A stretch of 14,469 nt of DNA. Origin: DASVCZ01 sp036381335 (GTDB lineage Bacteria > Patescibacteriota > Microgenomatia > UBA1400 > PJMF01). The position numbers were made by a program, and so were the translations under genes. Location of the stretch: assembly GCA_036381335.1 (NCBI GenBank), contig DASVCZ010000075.1, positions 1 to 14,469 of the forward strand. Reading direction: 5' to 3'. The notes beneath the pieces were generated by a model, which worked only from the letters and a program-made list of their open reading frames with translations, was not told the origin of the DNA and did no database searches. This document shows positions 6,767 to 11,712 of the stretch, piece after piece (position 1 is the stretch's first letter; each line of letters begins with the position of its first letter).

Positions 6767-7843
6767 TTAATCCACTTCCCACCGAGGTTTGCGCTCGAGT
6801 TGGGTCATGTCTTTCACAAATTCATGTCGTTGATATTTAAATGAAGCGGTGATGCCAATCATGGCGGCGTTGTCACCACAGAGGCGTTTCGAGTAGGGAA
6901 CGTGAAGCTGGAGAGTACGACCTGACTTTTTCAACGTCTCTCGAATCGCTTTTCTGAGGGTCATATTAGCCGCCACGCCACCTCCCAGAAAAACAGCCGT
7001 GATTTGTGGATAGTCCGCCAAGACTTTTTCTAGTTTGTAGGTGATATGACGAAAGACTGCTCGTTGGAAAGAGGCGCAGAAGTCATAGGTTTGCTGAGCA
7101 GATAACTGGTGACCATTGGCTGTCAGTTTTTCAATTAAGTTGCGACTATGCGTTTTCATTCCAGAGAAACTGAGATTGTAATCACCGCTGGTGGTCATAG
7201 GGAGAGGGAAATCATAGGCAGTGGTATCGCCCTTTTTGGCAAATTGCTCAATCACTGGTCCGGCTGGGTACCCTAGATCCAACATCCGGCCGACTTTGTC
7301 CAGGCATTCACCGGCGGCGTCATCGATAGTCCAGCCCAAGCGCTCATATGAACCAACTTCGTTGATAAGAACAAATTCTGAATGGCCGCCGGAGATAACC
7401 AGTGACAGCACATTAGTTAGTGGCTGAACCGTTTCTGACTTGGGAATCAACTGGTTGCGTTGAGCGAGTGGTGACAGCACATGAGCTTCTATATGATTGA
7501 TGGCGATGAGAGGTTTGTTGTCTTTGATAGCCAGCTCTTTAGCTTTACTAATCCCGACTTCCAAGGCGGGTGCTAAGCCAGGGCCTTGGGTGACGGCAAT
7601 GGCGTCCAGCTGATCGGCGGTGACGCGCGCGCGCTTAAGGGCGACTGCAATCGTTTGATTAATATTTTCCTTATGGGCTTGCTTGGCCACGGTGGGAAAG
7701 ACGCCGCCGTACGGCCGGTGCAGTTCAGCTTGCGAAGCCACCACGTTGGATACCACCGTTACTCCCCGGGTGACGGCGGCGGCGGTTTCGTCACACGAAG
7801 TATCGATAGCGAGAATCAGTGGTTGCGTCTTAAGCTTGTCCAT
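6767..7843 (-). CDS. tsaD: TsaD, tRNA N6-threonylcarbamoyladenosine (t6A) transferase subunit
   Basis: This 358-residue protein has the complete TsaD (YgjD/Kae1/Gcp) motif set: ILAIDTSCDETAAAV at the N-terminus, HIEAH with metal ligands H117 and H121, SGGHSEF (151-157), DDAAGECLDKVGRMLDLGYPAGP (174-196), SFSGMKT (225-231), GGGVAAN (287-293) and CGDNAAMIG (322-330, third ligand D324). TsaD moves the threonylcarbamoyl group from threonylcarbamoyl-AMP to A37 of ANN-decoding tRNAs. In bacteria it works with TsaB and TsaE. Its ATG overlaps the end of the upstream HTH gene by 14 bases, so the two are probably translationally coupled. A purine-rich run precedes the start, but an AGGAG lies rather far away. 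The TsaC and TsaE functions are in the fusion gene further upstream on the same strand; no tsaB is in the window. The gene is convergent with the 172-aa gene. Confidence 0.96.
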   Translation of the reverse strand: MDKLKTQPLILAIDTSCDETAAAVTRGVTVVSNVVASQAELHRPYGGVFPTVAKQAHKENINQTIAVALKRARVTADQLDAIAVTQGPGLAPALEVGISKAKELAIKDNKPLIAINHIEAHVLSPLAQRNQLIPKSETVQPLTNVLSLVISGGHSEFVLINEVGSYERLGWTIDDAAGECLDKVGRMLDLGYPAGPVIEQFAKKGDTTAYDFPLPMTTSGDYNLSFSGMKTHSRNLIEKLTANGHQLSAQQTYDFCASFQRAVFRHITYKLEKVLADYPQITAVFLGGGVAANMTLRKAIRETLKKSGRTLQLHVPYSKRLCGDNAAMIGITASFKYQRHEFVKDMTQLERKPRWEVD

Positions 7844-8147
7844 TTTTTCTTCTTTTCTCCTGGGATTTTTGAACTAATTCTGCCATTTCAAGATCAAATT
7901 TTTCTTCTTCTGTCAGCACTTTAGTTTCCTCTAAAGTAAAGAGCTCGTGAACGGAGGTTTGTAAAAAGTGCGCCAATCTCAATGCAATTAAAACCGAGGG
8001 AACTATTTGTCCCTGCTCAATTTTAAATAAGGTACTTCGATTAATGCCAACTCTTTGAGCTAATACTGTCTGAGGAAACTTAGTAGCTTCTCTAAACTTA
8101 GCTACGTTGTTGTATATTTTGAGATGTGGGGGAGGGGGTGTTTTCAT
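7830..8147 (-). CDS. Xre/Cro-family HTH transcriptional regulator
   Basis: From ATG 8147 this is a 105-residue protein with one HTH_3 (Xre) domain: IYNNVAKFREATKFPQTVLAQRVGINRSTLFKIEQGQIVPSVLIALRLAHFLQTSVHELFTLEE carries, in shortened terms, the expected Q-x-x-LA-x-x-VGI-x-x-x-T-x-x-K-IE-x-G pattern and the closing V-x-E-LF-x-LEE helix. A charged helical tail (about 75-105) may dimerise. An in-frame ATG at 8204 would add 19 residues, but its codons run through palindrome 1. However, it sits two bases from the predicted transcription start and so would be nearly leaderless; the start is unresolved. The gene lies between the TsaC-TsaE fusion and tsaD, and overlaps tsaD by 14 bases. Two mirror-image palindromes bracket its promoter, which strongly suggests autoregulation and therefore control of tsaD. 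An antitoxin-like role is unsupported, as no toxin partner is present. Confidence 0.85.
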   Translation of the reverse strand: MKTPPPPHLKIYNNVAKFREATKFPQTVLAQRVGINRSTLFKIEQGQIVPSVLIALRLAHFLQTSVHELFTLEETKVLTEEEKFDLEMAELVQKSQEKRRKNGQA

Positions 8148-8185
8148 ATTTAGGTGTGGAGTTGTGTAGTGTTCGGTGAAAGGTA

Positions 8186-8203
8186 TGTTGCTTAAAAGCA
8201 ACA
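8186..8203. repeat. Palindrome 1, operator candidate (downstream of promoter)
   Basis: TGTTGCTTAAAAGCAACA is an 18-bp sequence with perfect 8-bp arms around a central AA. On the minus strand it begins about three bases after the predicted transcription start of the HTH gene, a position where a bound protein would block elongation or initiation. It is the reverse complement of palindrome 2. Confidence 0.75.
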
Positions 8204-8212
8204 TAAGCCTGG

Positions 8213-8241
8213 ATTTTATCTTGAGTGTTGCTTTTAAGCAA
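8213..8241 (-). promoter_or_regulatory. Predicted promoter of the HTH-tsaD unit
   Basis: Read on the minus strand, TTGCTT (8241-8236) and TAAAAT (8218-8213) are separated by exactly 17 bp. The -10 matches 5 of 6 and the -35 matches 3 of 6. The -35 lies inside palindrome 2, and transcription would start near 8206, just before palindrome 1. Confidence 0.55.
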
Positions 8242-8243
8242 CA
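8226..8243. repeat. Palindrome 2, operator candidate (overlaps -35)
   Basis: TGTTGCTTTTAAGCAACA has the same 8-bp arms as palindrome 1 with a central TT in place of AA. The copies start 40 bp apart, near four helical turns, so dimers bound at both would lie on roughly the same DNA face. It contains the predicted -35 hexamer of the HTH gene. Confidence 0.75.
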
Positions 8244-8244
8244 C

Positions 8245-8260
8245 CCTCTCCGGCGAGAGG
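8245..8260. repeat. Short GC-rich hairpin after the tsaC-tsaE gene
   Basis: CCTCTC at 8245-8250 and GAGAGG at 8255-8260 form a perfect 6-bp stem with a 4-base CGGC loop. It lies 32 bases past the tsaC-tsaE stop in the direction of transcription. No T-run follows on the minus strand, so it is not a standard intrinsic terminator; it may slow readthrough or protect the 3' end. Confidence 0.35.
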
Positions 8261-8265
8261 TTGTG

Positions 8266-8283
8266 CTGCAAACTCTGCAAACT
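8266..8283. repeat. Tandem 9-bp repeat, two copies
   Basis: CTGCAAACT occurs twice back to back at 8266-8274 and 8275-8283, between the tsaC-tsaE stop codon and the hairpin at 8245-8260. It is probably a local duplication; no function can be assigned. Confidence 0.4.
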
Positions 8284-8291
8284 CAAAGTGT

Positions 8292-9389
8292 CTACTTGCT
8301 CCATCGCTCTTCAATTGAGATCGTGCGTTCACCTTCTCCCACTTCATTAAAAGTAATATGAACCACTGGCAGTTCGGGTTTTATCCACGTTGCCACTTGG
8401 CTCCACCATTCAATGACTACCACATTCTTTGGCTTCATATACTCATCTAAAGCCAGTTTTTCGAACACTTCTTGTTCATCAACTTTCCAAGCATCACAGT
8501 GCAAAAGCTTTCCCGAAACGCCGTGTCGCTCAAATGCATACTCTTCGCAGTACGAATAGGTCGGCGAGACGATCGTTTCTTTAATGCCTAGAAACTCGGC
8601 TACCCCTTTAGTAAAAATGGTTTTACCCGTGCCCAGAGCCCCGTCTAAGCCCACCACCAACCCCCTGTCCCGAATATCATTCCAGTGTTTGAGCATGAGG
8701 CGACCAGCTAGCTCTTGTGTTTCATCAGGATTAAAAGAATGAAGCACTGTCTGTTCAGAATTCCCATCTTTCTCCAACGTCTGGCCCGCATTTCTCTCCC
8801 GCAACGTAATTGGGGTCGACAGCGTGGTATCGATAACAGTGGACGGTTCGTTGTGAGGTAACTCACCGGCGTCAATAATAAAGTCAATTAAATTTTTTTG
8901 TTTACCTGATAAGCCATCAAAAATATCTTCAATAGAGTAGGGTCGCTTAGCATTGGAAGCATTGGCGGAAGTAGCAGTAATTGGTTTACCAAAGGCTCGC
9001 AACAGTTCCAGCATTAACGGATAATCTGGAATCCGCACGCCCACGGTCCCAAACTCGGAGGCAACGCCTTGAGCAACCTGTCCCTTACTTTTGGAGACCA
9101 CCGTCACCGGCCCCGGCAGAAACCGAGCATACAAATTGCGGGCGCTGTCATTGAGTTCCACATACTCTTCGGCGCTGGTTTGGTCTGGCACCGCGATCGA
9201 CAGCGGTTTACCTTCCCGCCGCGACTTATACGCCAGCAGTTTATCTACCGCTGCTTGATTAGTGGCATCGACTCCGGCCCCATACGTGGTTTCCGTCGGG
9301 AATATGACCAACCCACCCGCATTCAGAACCTCAATCGCTTGCTTGATCACTTCCTCAGAACGAGTATGATTACTTTTCACTACTTTCAT
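8292..9389 (-). CDS. tsaC-tsaE: TsaC-TsaE fusion protein for tRNA t6A synthesis
   Basis: The frame from ATG 9389 encodes 365 residues with two t6A enzymes in one chain. Residues about 1-205 are a TsaC/YrdC domain, which makes threonylcarbamoyl-AMP from Thr, bicarbonate and ATP. Its motifs are IFPTETTYGAG (29-39), YKSRREGKPLSI (54-65, basic substrate-binding patch), LPGPVT (91-96) and ITATSANASN (137-146). Residues about 215-365 are a TsaE ATPase domain with Walker A GALGTGKT (250-257), SPTYSYCEEY (275-284), HCDAWK (297-302) and VIEWWS (325-330). The open frame runs upstream to 9698, but the residues before M104 of that longer frame do not resemble TsaC. A TATAAT box lies just before 9389, which fixes the start. 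No Shine-Dalgarno is visible. The fusion puts the first and regulatory steps of the pathway beside tsaD; TsaB is not seen here. Confidence 0.93.
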   Translation of the reverse strand: MKVVKSNHTRSEEVIKQAIEVLNAGGLVIFPTETTYGAGVDATNQAAVDKLLAYKSRREGKPLSIAVPDQTSAEEYVELNDSARNLYARFLPGPVTVVSKSKGQVAQGVASEFGTVGVRIPDYPLMLELLRAFGKPITATSANASNAKRPYSIEDIFDGLSGKQKNLIDFIIDAGELPHNEPSTVIDTTLSTPITLRERNAGQTLEKDGNSEQTVLHSFNPDETQELAGRLMLKHWNDIRDRGLVVGLDGALGTGKTIFTKGVAEFLGIKETIVSPTYSYCEEYAFERHGVSGKLLHCDAWKVDEQEVFEKLALDEYMKPKNVVVIEWWSQVATWIKPELPVVHITFNEVGEGERTISIEERWSK

Positions 9390-9399
9390 ATCTGGAGGT

Positions 9400-9405
9400 A
9401 TTATA
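9400..9405 (-). promoter_or_regulatory. Minus-strand -10 box for tsaC-tsaE
   Basis: A perfect TATAAT reads on the minus strand (9405 to 9400). Transcription would start near 9393, leaving about four bases before ATG 9389. No convincing -35 is visible at 16-18 bp. It is back to back with the plus-strand promoter at 9435-9443. Confidence 0.55.
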
Positions 9406-9434
9406 AGCCATCTGGTAAAGAAAAGAGCACTCTC

Positions 9435-9443
9435 TGCTATAAT
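9435..9443 (+). promoter_or_regulatory. Extended -10 promoter for the 110-aa gene and yidC
   Basis: TGCTATAAT at 9435-9443 is a perfect extended -10 element (TGn plus TATAAT). The -35 region is poor, as is common with extended -10 promoters. Transcription would start near 9450, about seven bases before ATG 9457. Confidence 0.65.
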
Positions 9444-9456
9444 TGACCTATACCGT

Positions 9457-9789
9457 ATGCCAAACACCCTTCTTCCCTCAGACACAGTCTCGCCGGACGA
9501 AATCAAGTTCGGTTTGTTTGTTAAGAGCCACGAGGTGCAGCAGATTATCAATAGCCTCAAAGAAATTATGCTGCTACCCTCGGCAGAGCGAGTCAAATGG
9601 GTGGAAGAATACCAAGATATCTTGACCGATCTGTTGGATTCCTTTATGGAAGACTCCGTCTTAGCGATGGATGGTTTGCAATTAGACTCCGAAGGCATGG
9701 ATTTATCGGTAGAACTGGTAGCTAATATCCGGGAAGTGATGAACTCTCTCCAAACTATTCTCTCAGACGCCCGCGTACTCGAGAGCTAA
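9457..9789 (+). CDS. Hypothetical acidic helical protein (110 aa) upstream of yidC
   Basis: I do not recognise this protein. It is acidic and appears fully helical: a first helix around residues 22-42 (KSHEVQQIINSLKEIMLL), a second around 44-70 and a third around 84-110. There is no membrane segment, cysteine or catalytic motif. It is the first gene of a tight plus-strand set: yidC begins eight bases after its stop, with the Shine-Dalgarno of yidC (AAAGGA, 9788-9793) overlapping its stop codon, and the SPFH gene follows. An extended -10 promoter ends 14 bases before its ATG, and it diverges from tsaC-tsaE. By position it may be connected with membrane protein insertion or quality control, but nothing in the sequence proves this. 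The start is the first ATG after the promoter. Confidence 0.75.
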   Translation: MPNTLLPSDTVSPDEIKFGLFVKSHEVQQIINSLKEIMLLPSAERVKWVEEYQDILTDLLDSFMEDSVLAMDGLQLDSEGMDLSVELVANIREVMNSLQTILSDARVLES

Positions 9790-9797
9790 AGGATTTT

Positions 9798-10589
9798 ATG
9801 TTCGTGGTTGATCTGTTTATTGCCTTTATCTATCAACCGTTTCTCAATTTATTGGTCTTCATCTATTGGCTGCTGGGGCTAGGTACTCAAGGACAACCAG
9901 ACATGGGAGTGGCAGTTATTATTTTGAGTGTCATTATTCGAGTCATTTTGTTGCCGATGTCGCTGACAGGCTCTAGGTCTGAACCCAAGAAAAGGGAAAT
10001 TGCGGATAAAGTTCGCCAGCTGCATGAGCTGTATGCGTCCGATCCGGTCAAGTTTAAACAAGAAAAAAAGAAAATTTTCAAAAAAAGTACCCCAGTAGTG
10101 GTGGGTGAGATAATTTCTTTAGTGGTTCAGGTAGTAACTGCCTTAATGTTGTGGAAGATTTTTGCGTCTGGGTTAAGTGGCCAAGACTTGCATTTACTCT
10201 ATGACTTTATGCCTCGAGTGGAGATGCCGTTTAACTTAAATTTCTTAGGTAGGTATGATCTAACGCACACCAGCTTGACGCTTAACTTGTTGCAATCTGT
10301 GTTAATTTTTATTCTGGAGACGGTCTCGTTGTACACGTCTCCGTACCCGACGTCGCGCCATGAGGTCATCCGGCTGCAGTTAATTTTACCGGTGGTGTCG
10401 TTTATCATCTTCATGGGCTTGCCGGCGGGGAAAAAATTATTTGTGATTACGGCGCTGTGTTTTAGTATTGTACTAACGATAGTCAAGGCAGTGCGGCGTC
10501 GATTTCTCGAGTATCAAGATGAAGTGGCGGCCCGAGAAGCTGCCGAAAACTTGCCCAGTGACGAGCGAGTAGTTGTCGAGGTAAAATAA
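9798..10589 (+). CDS. yidC: YidC/Oxa1-family membrane protein insertase, divergent
   Basis: This 263-residue membrane protein has the YidC core order. A first helix (about 10-27, YQPFLNLLVFIYWLLG) is followed by a second (about 36-56) ending IIRVILLPMSL, where the Arg before LLP is the conserved groove arginine. Then comes a basic cytoplasmic hairpin (57-100) with SEPKKREI, LHELYASDP and KFKQEKKKIFKK, which corresponds to the usual Q-P-x-x-K-x-x-Y-x-x-D-P-x-K block. Further helices follow at about 103-125, 160-180 and 193-231. It lacks the large periplasmic domain of Gram-negative YidC, as in Gram-positive Oxa1-like forms. YidC inserts proteins into the membrane, alone or with SecYEG. The start is supported by AAAGGA at 9788-9793. 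The 3' neighbour is an SPFH gene only three bases away. Divergence is high in the C-terminal half, so activity is inferred. Confidence 0.82.
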   Translation: MFVVDLFIAFIYQPFLNLLVFIYWLLGLGTQGQPDMGVAVIILSVIIRVILLPMSLTGSRSEPKKREIADKVRQLHELYASDPVKFKQEKKKIFKKSTPVVVGEIISLVVQVVTALMLWKIFASGLSGQDLHLLYDFMPRVEMPFNLNFLGRYDLTHTSLTLNLLQSVLIFILETVSLYTSPYPTSRHEVIRLQLILPVVSFIIFMGLPAGKKLFVITALCFSIVLTIVKAVRRRFLEYQDEVAAREAAENLPSDERVVVEVK

Positions 10590-10592
10590 GGT

Positions 10593-11219
10593 ATGGAATT
10601 TGATCGCTTAGTGGTTTCCTTTATGGTTGATGAAGTCGTGGGTGGCTTCTTCATTTCTGTCCCTCCGGGTCACGTGGCCTGTGTCTACGACCGTGGTCGG
10701 GGCGTGTTACCTCGAGTCTGGGGGCCTGGTCTTCACTTAAAGATTCCTTTTTGGCAGATTGCCAAGCTTTTTAATGCCCAAGTGTTGGAGTTTTCCATTG
10801 CTGAAGGGTTTGACTTTTCTCATAACAAAGAAGCGCTGGGTGATACTGCTATTACTACCACTACGAAAGATGGGCACGATATTACGGTAGAAGGCTCCAT
10901 TTTGTTCCGGATTGACCGCGAAAATGCTCCCGAACTCTGGGAAAATCTGGGAGAAAATGTGGTCTCTAAGGTGGTGCGGCCATTTTCGCGAAGTCGAGTC
11001 TCTTCCGTCGTTGCCGAACTGACCCTCGATCAAATCAAACAACACCGCAACCAGGTAGAGCAGATCATCAAAGACGACCTCAACGAACACTTCAAGAACC
11101 GCGGTCTCAACTGCGAAGGCTTCTTGCTCAACCGAGTAAAGAAGGTCGAACACGGCCATGTGCAGACGATTTTGCAGGCAGAGGCTGCGCCTGAAGCCAA
11201 CCAGACTGAGCTTAATTGA
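10593..11219 (+). CDS. SPFH/band 7 (prohibitin-like) domain protein
   Basis: This 208-residue protein has an SPFH domain from about residue 20 to 185. It shows the opening VPPGHVACVYDRGRGV, the WGPGLHLKIPF segment (matching the P-G-L-H-x-x-[IL]-P-F block of prohibitins), TTTTKDGHDITVEGSILFRID (the dominant beta segment), and a helical R-x-x-x-x-x-x-V-x-E-x-T-x-x-Q-I region. SPFH proteins form membrane-associated oligomers that often organise or restrain proteases. It is shorter than HflC or prohibitin (about 280-330), lacks a long C-terminal coiled coil, and its first 20 residues contain D and E, so no clear membrane anchor is visible. It begins three bases after yidC, so both are likely co-translated. 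In E. coli HflKC and YidC are found in common complexes, which makes the pairing sensible. It ends with TGA, confirming the standard code. Confidence 0.85.
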   Translation: MEFDRLVVSFMVDEVVGGFFISVPPGHVACVYDRGRGVLPRVWGPGLHLKIPFWQIAKLFNAQVLEFSIAEGFDFSHNKEALGDTAITTTTKDGHDITVEGSILFRIDRENAPELWENLGENVVSKVVRPFSRSRVSSVVAELTLDQIKQHRNQVEQIIKDDLNEHFKNRGLNCEGFLLNRVKKVEHGHVQTILQAEAAPEANQTELN

Positions 11220-11241
11220 CCCCAGTTCTCTTTCTCTCCGC

Positions 11242-11270
11242 TTGACACTTCTTTAGCAGCCTATTAAGAT
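11242..11270 (+). promoter_or_regulatory. Sigma70-type promoter of groES-groEL
   Basis: TTGACA at 11242-11247 and TAAGAT at 11265-11270 are separated by exactly 17 bp; the -35 is perfect and the -10 matches 4 of 6. Transcription would start near 11277, directly before the CIRCE-like element. A second possible extended -10 (TGCTAAAAT, 11300-11308) overlaps the right arm of that element. Confidence 0.65.
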
Positions 11271-11278
11271 ATCTACCG

Positions 11279-11305
11279 CTAGCAGTCTCTCGATTTATTT
11301 GCTAA
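11279..11305 (+). promoter_or_regulatory. Diverged CIRCE element (HrcA operator)
   Basis: The CIRCE consensus is TTAGCACTC, nine bases, GAGTGCTAA. Here CTAGCAGTC (11279-11287) matches the left arm at 7 of 9 and ATTTGCTAA (11297-11305) matches the right arm at 6 of 9, with exactly nine bases between. It lies just after the predicted start of the groES transcript, where CIRCE usually sits. Repression by HrcA is inferred; hrcA is not in the window. Confidence 0.6.
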
Positions 11306-11359
11306 AATCAGAATCTGCTCAACATTTTCAACAGTAATAAGTAGTATTGTAAGGAATCT

Positions 11360-11665
11360 ATGGCCAAGACTCTCTCAGTCTCTCAAATCAAACCTCTCGC
11401 TGGCTACATCTTAGTCGAACCAGCCGACACCGAAAAACAAACCGCTTCTGGCATCTACTTGCCTGACTCTCATGAAGAAAAACCCCAACACGGGACTGTG
11501 TTAGCCGTGGGTGCTCCCGCTATGATCGAGGGCGCCGAAGTTAAAGCCCAGGTTAAAAAAGGCGATCAAGTCCTCTACAAAAAATGGGGTGGCAACGAAG
11601 TCAAGATTGACGACAAAGAGTATCAAATCCTCAAGTTCGAGGATGTATTAGCCGTACTAGGCTAA
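11360..11665 (+). CDS. groES: GroES co-chaperonin (Hsp10)
   Basis: This 101-residue protein has the GroES layout: IKPLAGYILVEPAD as the first strand pair, the mobile loop TASGIYLPDS (about 28-37) that docks onto GroEL, HGTVLAVG (44-51), the GDQVLYKKWGGNEVKID barrel segment (68-84) and a closing ILKFEDVLAVLG. It is a little longer than the typical 94-97 residues because of the N-terminal MAKTLSVSQ. GroES caps the GroEL ring and drives substrate encapsulation. AAGGA at 11351-11355 lies four bases before the ATG. It is first in a two-gene operon with groEL 47 bases downstream, behind the promoter at 11242 and the CIRCE-like site, so heat-shock derepression is the likely control. Nothing is abnormal in the sequence. 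Confidence 0.96.
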   Translation: MAKTLSVSQIKPLAGYILVEPADTEKQTASGIYLPDSHEEKPQHGTVLAVGAPAMIEGAEVKAQVKKGDQVLYKKWGGNEVKIDDKEYQILKFEDVLAVLG

Positions 11666-11712
11666 GTTTAGAAATTAAAAATTAGTAATTAGAGATTTTT
11701 CCGGAGGAAACT

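Noticed and set aside
8186..8243. Two repeats with a 22-base gap as a minimal CRISPR array
   Set aside because: There are only two copies, their centres are inverted relative to each other, no cas gene is near, and they fit an operator pair around a promoter.
8245..8260. Hairpin as an intrinsic terminator of tsaC-tsaE
   Set aside because: The stem is only 6 bp and no T-run follows on the minus strand.
9069..9446. 125-codon plus-strand open frame antisense to tsaC-tsaE
   Set aside because: It overlaps the conserved TsaC domain on the opposite strand and shows no domain or ribosome-binding signal.
9390..9698. N-terminal extension of the TsaC-TsaE frame to 9698
   Set aside because: The extra 103 residues do not resemble TsaC, they run antisense through the 110-aa gene and both promoters, and a TATAAT box sits just before ATG 9389.
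10593..11219. Alternative genetic code with TGA as a sense codon
   Set aside because: TGA ends the SPFH gene at a natural family length, and no recognised gene contains an in-frame TGA.
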